64,000 nt of DNA from Chloroflexota bacterium (GTDB lineage Bacteria; Chloroflexota; Dehalococcoidia; Bin125): assembly GCA_026707145.1 (NCBI GenBank), contig JAPOXK010000011.1:285908-349907 (forward strand). The letters run 5' to 3'. The position numbers were made by a program, and so were the translations under genes. Under the pieces are notes generated by a model. That model worked only from the letters and a program-made list of their open reading frames with translations. It was not told where the DNA came from and searched no databases. This document shows, piece by piece, positions 8,388 to 17,402 of this stretch. Every line of letters starts with the position of its first letter. The first letter of the stretch is position 1.

Positions 8388-9311
8388 GTGCCGAACTATC
8401 AGGATCTAATGTTACCGATTCTCCGCCTTCTCGCGGATGGGCATGATTGGCCAACCTCCAAGTTGCGGCGGGTTCTCGCCGAAGAGTTGGACCTTTCACA
8501 GGATGATCTGCGCGAGCGCATCCCGTCGGGCACCGCCACCCGGTTCGCGAAGAATGTCGATTGGTCGAGGCACTACCTCAAGCGTGCAGGTGTCCTAGAG
8601 GCCCCGGGTCGCGCCGTTGCGAGAATAACGCCGCGAGGACGTGAGCTGTTAGATGAAGGGCTGGGGAGAATAGACGTTGCTGCGCTCCAGCGGTATCCGG
8701 AGTTCACTGACTTCCGACCCAAAGAACGTGCATTGGGTGCTACGCCCGCAAGCAGGGAGAGGTCAGGTGAAGTACGGCCTGCGCCGGATGATCTGAACCC
8801 TGAAGACGCTGTTCGTGAGTACTATCACCGATACCGTGGGCGAGTCACGGACGAATTGCTTGAGCGAGTACTGGAACAGTCAGATGATTTTTTCGAAGTT
8901 TTGGTCGTCCGCCTCATGGAGAAGCTCGGGTACGCTGGCGAAGACGGCCAAGCCATTCACTTGGGCAAGAGCGGCGACGGTGGAGTGGATGGAGTCGTAA
9001 CGCCGGACCGACTCGGGCTCGAGAGCGTGTATCTCCAGGCAAAGAGATGGCATTTGAAGCCTGTAGGGCGTCCTGATGTCCAGGCCTTCTCGGGTAGCCT
9101 GGACATGTATGGCGCAGCGAAGGGAGTGTTCATTACGACTTCCTCGTTCACTAAGGATGCCAAGGAATATGCTGAGAAAATTCAAAAGACGATCATCTTG
9201 ATTGATGGGGAAAGACTCGTGGACCTGATGTATGACATCGGTTTGGGCGTGAGTACACAAGACACTTTCAAGCTTAAGCAGTTGGATTCGGACTTCTTCA
9301 ACTCAGAGTAG
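8388..9311 (+). CDS. mrr: Mrr-like type IV restriction endonuclease
   Basis: Protein of 307 aa from the GTG at 8388. The family start PNYQDLMLPILRLL and a following winged-helix-like N-terminal domain (residues 1-95, Mrr_N) come first; the Mrr catalytic domain follows from about 165. Catalytic PD-(D/E)XK residues are visible: Asp201 in GDGGVDG and the Gln217-Ala-Lys219 motif in YLQAKRW. Mrr enzymes cut DNA carrying foreign methylation. No methyltransferase is adjacent, as expected for type IV. GTG at 8373 and TTG at 8382 are alternative starts. The codon use is less GC-biased than neighbouring genes, which fits horizontal transfer next to the tRNA. Confidence 0.9.
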   Translation: MPNYQDLMLPILRLLADGHDWPTSKLRRVLAEELDLSQDDLRERIPSGTATRFAKNVDWSRHYLKRAGVLEAPGRAVARITPRGRELLDEGLGRIDVAALQRYPEFTDFRPKERALGATPASRERSGEVRPAPDDLNPEDAVREYYHRYRGRVTDELLERVLEQSDDFFEVLVVRLMEKLGYAGEDGQAIHLGKSGDGGVDGVVTPDRLGLESVYLQAKRWHLKPVGRPDVQAFSGSLDMYGAAKGVFITTSSFTKDAKEYAEKIQKTIILIDGERLVDLMYDIGLGVSTQDTFKLKQLDSDFFNSE

Positions 9312-9769
9312 GACGACTTCGTACGGCGCGAGACAGCCATCACCCCACCGGCTACCGAAACGGACGATTCGGACACGCTATGGTGCGCTCGCGCGGCCGT
9401 GTCTCCTCCAATGCTGTCTTGGCCCGGCGCGTCACCATAGCTGACGCAGCTGCCGAGACCCGCATGGGCGCAATCAGGGGCCCTATACTTGGCCCACTTG
9501 CCGTAGCGGTCTGGAACCACGGGCATTCAGACTGTTTGTAGAATGAGATGGCTCGCCGGCGGCGTGCTCTGCCCTCCAGGCGATGATTTCTCTGCCGCAA
9601 CCGGCACCATTGAAAGCGCGGGCGAGGTCAGTGAGGCGGCTGCCGTACGTGTGCGGCGATCCGTCGAAGGGGTGATTCAAGGGGTGCAGGTGGTAGCCAA
9701 GACGGCGAGCGGGAAGAGCTAGGCGGATATCACCCAGAGCCGCGCATCGCTCGGCGACACGCGCTGCTC
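9312..9769. other. Intergenic stretch between mrr and the LLM oxidoreductase
   Basis: About 458 nt with no gene I can support. On the minus strand a 100-codon open stretch continues past the LLM gene in a different frame (about 9483-9770), but it has no start of its own and no recognised similarity. It may be a decayed end of the same inserted segment as mrr. Confidence 0.4.
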
Positions 9770-10852
9770 CTACCCCGCAGCGGCGCTGCCCGGGCTCCCA
9801 ACCGCGTCCAGCGGCCCAAGGCGCTGCTCCAGCGCCGGGATGATCTCGGATCCCAGGACCTCCAAGCTGCGCATCGAGCGGGCGTGGTCGCCCATCCCCA
9901 CCGAGAAGCACATGTGCGTCGGTCCGTACATCGTGATCTCGCTGGCGATCTGATCGGTGATCTTCTCGGCGTCGCCGATCATCGCGTACTCCGCGATCTG
10001 CTCCAGCGTTGGCTCTCCCTCGGCCGGGATCTCGCGGTGTCTCGCGCCGTCCATCCGCTGGTAGCCGCCCCGGCAGGCCAGCGCCACCCGGTAGGTGTAG
10101 CGCAGCGCGTCGGCCGCCGCCAGCGACTCCTCGCGCGACCCCGTCACGTTGAGCCAGCGCAGCACCGCCATCCGCACGTCGGCTTCGCTCTTCCCGTAGG
10201 CGCGGTGCATCGCGTCGAACTCGCGGCGCGTCTCCACCATGATCGAGGGCGGTCCCCAGCGCGGTTGCGCCAGCGGGACGTATCCCTTCTCCACGAGGCG
10301 CTTGCGCATCCGCTCGTCCCGCATCATCCCCGCCACGTAGATCTCGGGCATCGGCTGCTGCACCGGCTTGAGCGCCAGCGACGTGGGCGGCTGCTGGTAG
10401 TACTGACCCGCATAGGAGAAGGTCTCCTGCGCGTAGGCCAGCTCCATCATCTCCAGGATCTCCAGCGACCGATCGATCGAGTCGTCCAGCGTCTGGCCGA
10501 AGCGCTCGAACTCGTACGGCTGGTAGCCGCTGCCGATGCCCAGCACCAGCCGGCCCCCGCTCATCACGTCGACGGTGGCCACCTCTTCGATCAGGCGCAC
10601 CGGGTCGTATAGCGGCAGCACCACGACCCCGCTGCCCAGCCGGATGCGCTTCGTGATCGGCGCGACGTAGGCGGCCATCACCAGCGGCGATACGCACAGG
10701 CAGTAGTTGGAGAAGTGGTGCTCCGCGAACCAGGCGATGTCGAGGCCGATCGCCTCGGCCAGCTGCACCTGCTCGACCGTCTGCGCGAACACTTGCTCCG
10801 GGGGCGTGGACTGCTCACGCTGCGGGAGCAGGCAGAACACTCCGAGCTTCAT
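9770..10852 (-). CDS. LLM-class flavin-dependent oxidoreductase
   Basis: Luciferase-like monooxygenase fold, 360 aa (family 300-380). The N-terminal strand MKLGVFCLLPQ, the helix EAIGLDIAWFAEHHFSNY near residue 40, the strand RIRLGSGVVVLPLYDPVRLIEE near 92 and GGRLVLGIGSGYQPYEFERFG near 120 match bacterial luciferase-like F420- or FMN-dependent enzymes. The ATG at 10852 gives the full N-terminal strand. No flavin reductase or F420 biosynthesis gene is close. Substrate unknown; members oxidise alkanesulfonates, nitrilotriacetate, long-chain alkanes and many other compounds. Confidence 0.88.
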   Translation of the reverse strand: MKLGVFCLLPQREQSTPPEQVFAQTVEQVQLAEAIGLDIAWFAEHHFSNYCLCVSPLVMAAYVAPITKRIRLGSGVVVLPLYDPVRLIEEVATVDVMSGGRLVLGIGSGYQPYEFERFGQTLDDSIDRSLEILEMMELAYAQETFSYAGQYYQQPPTSLALKPVQQPMPEIYVAGMMRDERMRKRLVEKGYVPLAQPRWGPPSIMVETRREFDAMHRAYGKSEADVRMAVLRWLNVTGSREESLAAADALRYTYRVALACRGGYQRMDGARHREIPAEGEPTLEQIAEYAMIGDAEKITDQIASEITMYGPTHMCFSVGMGDHARSMRSLEVLGSEIIPALEQRLGPLDAVGSPGSAAAG

Positions 10853-11027
10853 AATGACTCCGTTCCTGCGGGGGCGTGCGGGCAGAGGCTAGCACTCGGG
10901 GCTGCCGGGGGCAGCAGAGGGAACGGGTGAGGCGGCCGCCCGCCCCGTAGGATGACCCGCGACATCGCGTGCCGGACGGTGTGCGGGCGCCCTCGGCGGG
11001 CGCGATCGGGCCACGAGCGGAGCGGCC

Positions 11028-11975
11028 ATGGTTGAGGGATTCGCAGCGGCGATCGCGGCGGCCGCGGTCTGGGCCGTGTCGGGTGCGGTGATCGCGCACC
11101 AGGCCCGGTTCGTCGATCCGTTCTCGATCAGCTTCCTCCGCGCGATCTGGGCGGGGATCTTTCTGATCGCGGCGGTCTTCGTACTCGGCGTGGAGGGGGA
11201 CTTCGGGCGCATGAGCGCGAGCGACGTCGCGCAGCTGATCGGCGCGGGCTTTCTCTCCACCGCGGTCGCCGAAACGCTCTACGCCATCACGATCCCGCTT
11301 TTCGGGTTCACGCGCACGTATACCACGGCCACCGCCTCTGCCGTCCTGACTGCCTATCTCTTCGGCCTCCTCTTCATCGGGGACACGCTGACCGTTTTGG
11401 TTGGGGTCGGATCCGTCGTGGTGCTGGCGGGGGTGTACACCGTCGTGATCTACGGCAAACCGCGCCGGCATGCCGGCGGCGGGGAGGAAGAAGCGGTGCG
11501 CGTCGCGCCGGCGGTCGCGCCGCCCGGCCTGCTGCTTCGCTACGCCTTTGCCGCTGGACTCGTGCTGGCGGTCGTTACGGGCATGGCCTGGGGCGGCGTC
11601 TCGGTCTGGCTCCGCAGCGTGGCCGAAGGCTTCGACCCTGCCGCGGCCGGCGTCGTCCGCATGCCCGTCGTGCTCCCGGTCCTCGCCTTGCTGGCCGGCA
11701 TGCAGTCCCGCTCGTCCCTGCGGCGGCGCGCGATCTCGCGGCGGAGCTTCGTCTGGCTGGCGCTCTCCGGGGCCCTCGGCACCGGGTTGGTGATCCTGCT
11801 CATCATTACCGCGCTGCAGCGGATCGGGGCGGGCGAGTTCACCGTGCTCTTCAACACGGGACCGGTGTTCGGCATCGCCTTGGGGGTGATCTTCCTGCGG
11901 GAGCGCATCACGCCCTGGGCGCTGATCGGCGCGCTGTTGGTGCTGGGCGGCATCGCCATGATCGCGATGCGCTGA
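11028..11975 (+). CDS. EamA/DMT-superfamily transporter
   Basis: Membrane protein of 315 aa made of two EamA repeats of five helices each (about residues 5-140 and 170-313), joined by a charged loop rich in Arg, Gly and Glu around 150-160. The second repeat ends with the usual FLRERITPWALIGALLVLGGIAMIA, and the first with the equivalent FIGDTLTVLVGVGSVVVLAGVY. Such carriers export amino acids or other metabolites. The ATG at 11028 is divergent from the LLM gene. Substrate cannot be predicted. Confidence 0.88.
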   Translation: MVEGFAAAIAAAAVWAVSGAVIAHQARFVDPFSISFLRAIWAGIFLIAAVFVLGVEGDFGRMSASDVAQLIGAGFLSTAVAETLYAITIPLFGFTRTYTTATASAVLTAYLFGLLFIGDTLTVLVGVGSVVVLAGVYTVVIYGKPRRHAGGGEEEAVRVAPAVAPPGLLLRYAFAAGLVLAVVTGMAWGGVSVWLRSVAEGFDPAAAGVVRMPVVLPVLALLAGMQSRSSLRRRAISRRSFVWLALSGALGTGLVILLIITALQRIGAGEFTVLFNTGPVFGIALGVIFLRERITPWALIGALLVLGGIAMIAMR

Positions 11976-12011
11976 TTCCGAACCGCGCCGAACCGCGGCT
12001 CTAGCTCTGCT

Positions 12012-12932
12012 TCAGCGTGCGAATGGGTGCTGCTGCATCCAGTGCCGCGCGATATCGACGCCGCGGGCGATCCAGACCTTGTCGTGGGCGAGGACGTAGT
12101 CGAGGAAACGCTCGAGGCCCGCGGCGCGAGCCGGGCGGCCGGCGATGCGATCGTGCAAGGCCAGCGCCATCATTTTGGGCTGGCCGCGCTCCCCCTCGCG
12201 GTAAAGCATGTCGAAAGCGTCCCGCAGGTAGGTGAAGAAGTCGTCCGCGGTGGCGAAGCCGCTGTGCTCGTTGTAGCGGTTGTCGTTGGTCTCGTACGAC
12301 ATCGGGATCACGAGATGCGGCGTGCCCGCGACCGGGACCCAGTAGGGCAGCTCGTCGGCGAGGGAGTCGCGGTCGTAGAGGAATCCTCCCGCTTCGACCA
12401 ACAAGCGGCGCGTGTGGGGACTCGGTCGCCCCGTCACCCAGCCCAGCGGGCGTGCGCCCACGATCCGCTCGATCCCTTCCACCGCGCGCTGGATGTGCTC
12501 CCGCTCGGTCGACTCGGGGACGTTCTGGTAGTCGATCCAGCGCCAGCCGTGGCTGACGATCTCGTGGCCGGCCGCGACCATCGCCCGCGCCGCCTCGGGG
12601 TTCCGTTCGAGGGCCATCACGACCGCCCAGACGCTGGCTGTGACTCCGCGCTCTTCGAGGATGCGAAGGATGCGCCAGATGCCGCGACGGCTGCCGTACT
12701 CGAACGCGCTCTCAACGATGAGGTTCCGCGCGCCCTCGTAGGCCGGAAAGCCGGTGTCGGTCAGCACGCTTTCCGAGTGGGCATCGCCGTGGAGGACGCT
12801 GTACTCTGCTCCCGCTTCATAGTTCACGGCGATGGAGAGGCAGAGGTTGGCGTCGCCCGGCCACTGGGGATGCGGAGGATTCGCTCCGTAGCCCGCCATA
12901 TCCCTTGGATAGATGTCGCGCGCTTCGTCCAT
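12012..12932 (-). CDS. puuE: PuuE-type allantoinase / polysaccharide deacetylase family protein
   Basis: Protein of 306 aa, the size of the metal-independent allantoinase PuuE that opens allantoin to allantoate. The start MDEARDIYPRDMAGYGANPP matches the family N-terminus. NodB-fold motifs are LSIAVNYEAGAE near residue 33, AGHEIVSHGWRWIDYQ near 122, and TGRPSPHTRRLL near 167. The SHGWRW region separates this clade from chitin or peptidoglycan deacetylases. It follows the SDR gene by 8 nt and is probably co-transcribed. If it is an allantoinase, the urease at 38-43 kb could release ammonia from the urea produced further down. No uricase or allantoicase is in the window, so the substrate remains open. 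Confidence 0.8.
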   Translation of the reverse strand: MDEARDIYPRDMAGYGANPPHPQWPGDANLCLSIAVNYEAGAEYSVLHGDAHSESVLTDTGFPAYEGARNLIVESAFEYGSRRGIWRILRILEERGVTASVWAVVMALERNPEAARAMVAAGHEIVSHGWRWIDYQNVPESTEREHIQRAVEGIERIVGARPLGWVTGRPSPHTRRLLVEAGGFLYDRDSLADELPYWVPVAGTPHLVIPMSYETNDNRYNEHSGFATADDFFTYLRDAFDMLYREGERGQPKMMALALHDRIAGRPARAAGLERFLDYVLAHDKVWIARGVDIARHWMQQHPFAR

Positions 12933-12940
12933 GAGTGGCG

Positions 12941-13720
12941 TCAGATCCCCGGGTCGGCCATGAAGCCGCCGTCGGCGATGATCGCCTGTCCCGTGATCCA
13001 GTCGGACAGATCGCTGGCGAGCCACAGGGCGCTCTTGGCGATGTCCGCGGGCATGCCGGGACGGGGGATCGGTTGCGCCTTGGCGAAGAGCGCCAGCTGC
13101 TCCTCGCGGGTCGGCGCCTGCAGCGACGGATGCGCGAAGGCTTGCGGCGTGGCCGTGGCGCCGGGCAGGAGCGCGTTGACACGGATGTTCTTATCGGCGT
13201 ACTCCACGGCGGCGGCGCGCGTGAGCCCGATGATGCCGGCTTTGCTCGCGCAGTACACCCCGCCCAGCTTGTAGCCCTGCAGCGCCGCCGGCGAGGAGGC
13301 GGAGATGATGGAGCCGCCTCCCCGCTCGATCATGCGGGGAATGGCGTGCCGCATCCCGAGGAAAGTCCCTCGCAGATTGACGTCGAGCACGGTGTCGTAC
13401 TCTTCATCACTGATGTCGGCCACGTAAGCATTCCGCCAGAAGATGCCGGCGTTGTTGAACAGCACGTCGAGACCGCCCCAGCGCTCCACCGCCGCGCTCA
13501 CGAGCGCCTGCACGTCCCCATTGCTGCGCACGTCGGTGTGCCGGTAAAGGACATCGCCGCCGTCGGTGGCGATGCCGTCCGCGACGGCTTGCGCTTCGGC
13601 GTCTTGGATGTCGCCCAGGGCGACGCGCGCCCCTTCCCGCGCGAATAGCTGCGCCGTCGCGGCGCCGATCCCGGTCGCGGTCCCCGTGATCACTGCTACC
13701 TTGCCGTCGAGCAGTCCCAT
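12941..13720 (-). CDS. SDR-family NAD(P)-dependent oxidoreductase
   Basis: Classical short-chain dehydrogenase, 259 aa. The cofactor motif TGTATGIG is at residues 12-19, the NNAG motif near 88, catalytic serine in SASSPAALQGY near 140, and the YCASK catalytic Tyr/Lys near 153-157. The C-terminus SDWITGQAIIADGGFMADPG is typical. The acidic residue after the second strand (GDIQDAEA) suggests preference for NAD(H). It is first in a two-gene minus-strand unit with the PuuE-like gene. Substrate unknown. Confidence 0.92.
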   Translation of the reverse strand: MGLLDGKVAVITGTATGIGAATAQLFAREGARVALGDIQDAEAQAVADGIATDGGDVLYRHTDVRSNGDVQALVSAAVERWGGLDVLFNNAGIFWRNAYVADISDEEYDTVLDVNLRGTFLGMRHAIPRMIERGGGSIISASSPAALQGYKLGGVYCASKAGIIGLTRAAAVEYADKNIRVNALLPGATATPQAFAHPSLQAPTREEQLALFAKAQPIPRPGMPADIAKSALWLASDLSDWITGQAIIADGGFMADPGI

Positions 13721-13844
13721 GCCGTCCTCTCCTAACCCGCGCGCTGCAATCTAGCATCGCTCGGCGGCGGCGGTCAGGCGACGCGAAAGGCGACAGCCCG
13801 GTAGTATCCACCCGTTTCCCGTTGATGGGCGCAAGGGGGGCGCG

Positions 13845-14801
13845 ATGCCGAAAGTCACATTGAGCCTCGACAACGGACCGGATCCCGATGTCACGCCGGG
13901 AGTGCTTGAGACGCTGGCGCGGCATGGACTGCAATCGACGTTCTTTGTGATCGGCGAGAAAGCTGCGACGCCCGCAGGCCGGGCGCTGATGGAGCGTGCG
14001 CACGCCGAGGGCCACTGGATCGGGAACCACACCTACACCCACTCGATCCCCTTGGGTGAGGACACGGACCCCGAGGCCCCGGCGCGCGAGATCGGCCGTA
14101 CCCAGGACGTGATCGGCGGCTACAGCCATTCGCTTCGGTATTTCCGGCCGTTCGGGGCTGGCGGCTTTCTCGACGATCGGGTCTTCAGCCCCGAGGCTCG
14201 TGACTACCTACTGCGCGGCCGCTACACGTGCGTGAACTGGAATTGCGTCCCGCGCGATTGGGAGCATCAGGATGGCGGCTGGGTGGAGATCGGGCTGGAT
14301 CTGTGCGGCCAGCTGGACTGGTCTCTCGTGGTCGTGCACGATTTCTTACCCGACGCGGGCCGGCACCTGGACCGCTTCATCGTCGAGCTCAAGGCGCGCG
14401 GCTTCGAATTCACACAGGAGTTCCCTGCGGACTGCGTGCCCGTGGTGCAGGGGGAGGTACGGAGCCCGATCGACTCCCTCGTGCGCGACTATCCACTCGT
14501 CGAGTGGACGCAAGAGGATCTGGTGCGGCTGCGGGGCGAGCTGCAGAGCGCCACGGTAAGGACCCTGCTGGAGTCGTGCGCCGCGCGGGAGGGGGAGCAC
14601 GTCCCCTTCAGTGAGCTGGTGGGGAAGGTCGGACGCTCGGACGACGACTGCCGTGCCGATCTCGACGCCTTCAGCGTGCTCGTGACCCGCCGCTTTGCCC
14701 GGCGCAACTGGCCGATCACCTACGCCTGGTCCGCGGGCGGCGACGCCCAGGCCTACTACCGCATGGCTCCGGAGCTTGCCGCGTGGTGGCGGACCGGATG
14801 A
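13845..14801 (+). CDS. NodB-domain polysaccharide deacetylase family protein with extra C-terminal domain
   Basis: Protein of 318 aa. Residues 1-205 are a NodB-type deacetylase fold: the metal-binding Asp in LSLDNGPDPD (residues 5-14), the HTYTHS histidine motif near 63, and RPFGAGGFL near 102. The catalytic histidine region reads LVVVHDFLPD near 165. Residues 215-318 form a separate segment with an EDLVRLRGELQ helix, then SRR-like basic and aromatic stretches ending YYRMAPELAAWW, which looks like a small winged-helix-type domain; this is inference. The ATG at 13845 is preceded by GGGGGGCG. It is divergent from the SDR gene. Substrate unknown. Confidence 0.75.
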   Translation: MPKVTLSLDNGPDPDVTPGVLETLARHGLQSTFFVIGEKAATPAGRALMERAHAEGHWIGNHTYTHSIPLGEDTDPEAPAREIGRTQDVIGGYSHSLRYFRPFGAGGFLDDRVFSPEARDYLLRGRYTCVNWNCVPRDWEHQDGGWVEIGLDLCGQLDWSLVVVHDFLPDAGRHLDRFIVELKARGFEFTQEFPADCVPVVQGEVRSPIDSLVRDYPLVEWTQEDLVRLRGELQSATVRTLLESCAAREGEHVPFSELVGKVGRSDDDCRADLDAFSVLVTRRFARRNWPITYAWSAGGDAQAYYRMAPELAAWWRTG

Positions 14802-14830
14802 ACTGACCCAAAGAGCGGAGGCGATACGTC

Positions 14831-15748
14831 ATGGAGAACGTTTGGGTGCCGAGCGGCGGCGTGCGGGTGGCGGGGGAGCTGGGCCTCCCCGACGGCCTGT
14901 TGCCCGAGGAGCGGCGGCCGGGACTGGTGCTCGGGCACGGGTTCGGGGTCGTCAAGCAGTCACTGGCGACGGAGGCGGAGTTCTTCCGCCGCGCGGGATA
15001 CGTCGTGCTGGCGATCGACTACCGCACCTTCGGCGCGAGCGAAGGCGAGCCGCGCGGGCAGCTCTTCCCGCTGAACGAAGTGGAGGACTTTCGCAACGCG
15101 GTGAGCTATCTCCAGCGCCGGCCCGAGGTGGACCCGGATCGCATCGGCATCTGGGGCGCCAGCTTCGGTGGCGCGGTGGTGATCTGGACGGCCGCCGTCG
15201 ATCGCCGGGTCAAGGCGGTCGTGGCGGAGGTCCCGGTCGTGAATGGGCACCGCTGGATGCAAGCGCTGCTCACCAGCGCCGGTTGGGAGGAGTTGCAAGA
15301 TCGGCTTGAAGCCGATCGCAAGCGGCGCTACGAGACGGGCCAAAGCGAGCGCGTGCCGCCCACGCAGCGCGGGGGCAGCGCCGGCATCATCCCCATGGAT
15401 GCGCGCACGATGCGCTTCTTCACGGACTACACGGAGCGGACCGGAAAGCCGCTCCTGATTTCAGAGCCGGAGATCACGCTGGAGTCGATCGAGAAGGTGA
15501 TCGAGTTCAATCCGGAGAGCGTGATCCATCAGATCGCTCCGCGCCCGCTTCGCATCGTTACCTCGGGCGGCTGGGACGTGATCCACCTGCTTGAGCACAT
15601 CCAAGACGCCTACAAGAAGGCGCGCGAACCGAAAAGTCTCGTGCTGGTTCCCTGCGGCGCCTACGACATCTACCACGGCGAAGGGCAGGCCATGGCTTTG
15701 GATGCGGCGCTTGAGACGTTCGCGGAGGTGATCCCCGTACACCGCTAG
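14831..15748 (+). CDS. Alpha/beta hydrolase (dienelactone hydrolase/acetyl xylan esterase-like)
   Basis: Alpha/beta hydrolase of 305 aa. The oxyanion segment GHGFGVVK is near residue 36, the nucleophile elbow GASFGG (Ser about residue 112) follows PEVDPDRIGIWG, and a likely catalytic His is in DIYHGEG near residue 281. A lid insertion spans about residues 145-225. GGAGG-like sequence is upstream of the ATG and the gene starts 29 nt after the NodB-domain gene, so they are probably one unit. Ester substrate unknown. Confidence 0.85.
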   Translation: MENVWVPSGGVRVAGELGLPDGLLPEERRPGLVLGHGFGVVKQSLATEAEFFRRAGYVVLAIDYRTFGASEGEPRGQLFPLNEVEDFRNAVSYLQRRPEVDPDRIGIWGASFGGAVVIWTAAVDRRVKAVVAEVPVVNGHRWMQALLTSAGWEELQDRLEADRKRRYETGQSERVPPTQRGGSAGIIPMDARTMRFFTDYTERTGKPLLISEPEITLESIEKVIEFNPESVIHQIAPRPLRIVTSGGWDVIHLLEHIQDAYKKAREPKSLVLVPCGAYDIYHGEGQAMALDAALETFAEVIPVHR

Positions 15749-15898
15749 CTTCGCTCCAGGCGCCGGGAGCGCGCACCGGCCGTCGCGACCGCGCTGGCTG
15801 CGCACGCGCCTCTGCCCGAAGCCCTAGCGGCACGGCGCTGTTGGGACCGGCGCTGCCCCGCAGGGGACGGCATCCGGTTGCGCGCGGGGATCGCCCCG

Positions 15899-17320
15899 TC
15901 AGGCGGACGGACTCTGGGAGCGCTCGGGCGGAGCCTCCACCGAGCATCCGCTCGCCACCCAGGCGTTGTAGCCGCCTGCGAGGTCGCTCAGCTGCGTGAA
16001 GCCGTGCGCCTGGAGAATGCCCGCCGCAATCGCCGAGCGATACCCCCCGGCGCAATAGATCGCGACTTCGCGGTCGCGGGGGAGCTCCTCGATCCGCCCT
16101 TCCAGTTGGCCGAGCGGCACATTGGCGCTGCCGGCGATGCGGCCGAGCCGGGTTTCCCCTTCGCGCCGCACGTCCAGGAGGTACGGATCATCCGTTTCCT
16201 GGAGCCGCTCCCGCAGCGTTCGGGGAGCGTAGCGGCGAAAGCTGCGAAGCAAATCGGGCCGCTCTCGCACCGACGCCATCCCGCCTTCGAGATAGCCGAC
16301 GATGTTCTCGATTCCGACCCGCCCCATCCGCGTCGCCGCCTCCACTTCCGTGTCCGGCTCGCAGATGAGGACGATCGGCCGCGCTCGGTCCAGCAAGGTC
16401 CCGGCCCAGCTGGCGTATTGGCCGCTCAATCCGATGTTGATCGCCCCCGCCAGGTGTGCCGCCGCGAACGATCCGGGATCCCGGACGTCGATGAGTTGGG
16501 CGCCGTCCTGCTGCGCTTGGAGCACGGCGCCCAGCGAGTGCGGCCGCAGCTCCGCCGACAGAACCTCGTCCAGCCGTACCCGCTCGCGACGGTTGACGTC
16601 GGCGTCATAAGCGAAGTAGGCGGGCGCTTCCGGCTGGTCGGCCGTCACCAAGCGGATAAACGCCTCTTTGCTCATGGGTTGAAGCGCATAGTTGTAGCGG
16701 CGCTGCACGCCTAAGGGCGACGACGTTTCCGAGCTCATGTTCTTCCCGCAAAGCGACCCGGCCCCGTGTCCCGGATACACGATCGTCTCGTCGGGCAGAG
16801 ATAACAGCTTGCCGTGCAGCGAGTCGTAGAGTTGTCCGGCCAAGTCGACGGCGGAAGTGCCGGGCGACGCCATCAGATCGGGACGTCCGACATCGCCGAT
16901 GAAGAGCGTGTCCCCCGTGAGCACCGCCCCCGGCTCCTCGGGTGCGCCGAGGTCTCGTACCAGGATGCAGATCGCCTCGGGCGTGTGGCCCGGCGTGGCG
17001 AGGATCTCGAGACGCACCCGCCCGAGCGTGATTACGTCGCCGTCGTGCAGGGGATCGAACGGGTAGTCCGCTTGGGCGCCGGCGCCCAGGCAGATCCGCG
17101 CCCCCACGCGATCGCGGAGTTCGATGTGCCCGGCCACGAAGTCGGCGTGGAAGTGTGTCAGGATGACACGCTCGATCCGTAAGCCAAGGCGTTCCGCTTC
17201 ATCAATGTACTCATCGATATCGCGACGCGGATCGACCACCACAGCCGCACCTTGCTCCCGATCACCGATGAGATAGGAGGCTTGTGCCAGGCAGCCGAGA
17301 TAGAATTGCTTGAGAAACAT
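15899..17320 (-). CDS. CstB-like persulfide dioxygenase-rhodanese (MBL fold plus two rhodanese domains)
   Basis: Protein of 473 aa. Residues 1-250 are a metallo-beta-lactamase fold of the ETHE1/persulfide dioxygenase type: THFHADFVAGH (His56, His58, Asp60), TPGHTPE and TGDTLF supply the probable iron ligands, and PGHGAGSLCGKNMS is typical of the group. A degenerate rhodanese domain (about 270-360, loop starting CEPDTE) is followed by a rhodanese with an intact CAGGYRS active-site loop near residue 430. This order matches Staphylococcus CstB, which oxidises persulfides to thiosulfate. The ATG at 17320 has GGAGAG upstream; an upstream in-frame extension lacks similarity. It is last in the operon with the molybdenum oxidoreductase genes, so the role is probably sulfane-sulfur oxidation in the cytoplasm. 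Confidence 0.88.
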   Translation of the reverse strand: MFLKQFYLGCLAQASYLIGDREQGAAVVVDPRRDIDEYIDEAERLGLRIERVILTHFHADFVAGHIELRDRVGARICLGAGAQADYPFDPLHDGDVITLGRVRLEILATPGHTPEAICILVRDLGAPEEPGAVLTGDTLFIGDVGRPDLMASPGTSAVDLAGQLYDSLHGKLLSLPDETIVYPGHGAGSLCGKNMSSETSSPLGVQRRYNYALQPMSKEAFIRLVTADQPEAPAYFAYDADVNRRERVRLDEVLSAELRPHSLGAVLQAQQDGAQLIDVRDPGSFAAAHLAGAINIGLSGQYASWAGTLLDRARPIVLICEPDTEVEAATRMGRVGIENIVGYLEGGMASVRERPDLLRSFRRYAPRTLRERLQETDDPYLLDVRREGETRLGRIAGSANVPLGQLEGRIEELPRDREVAIYCAGGYRSAIAAGILQAHGFTQLSDLAGGYNAWVASGCSVEAPPERSQSPSA

Positions 17321-17402
17321 CGCGGCTCTCCTTCGCTGCCCTCCCCTGTGTCCCAAGGGATTTTACTGCGACTGTCCGGCCGTTCCGAACGATCCGCCGT
17401 CG

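Noticed and set aside
7650-9769. Attachment-site duplication of the tRNA-Ser 3' end
   Set aside because: No second copy of the T-loop and acceptor sequence was found up to about 9.8 kb, so an intact island boundary cannot be claimed.
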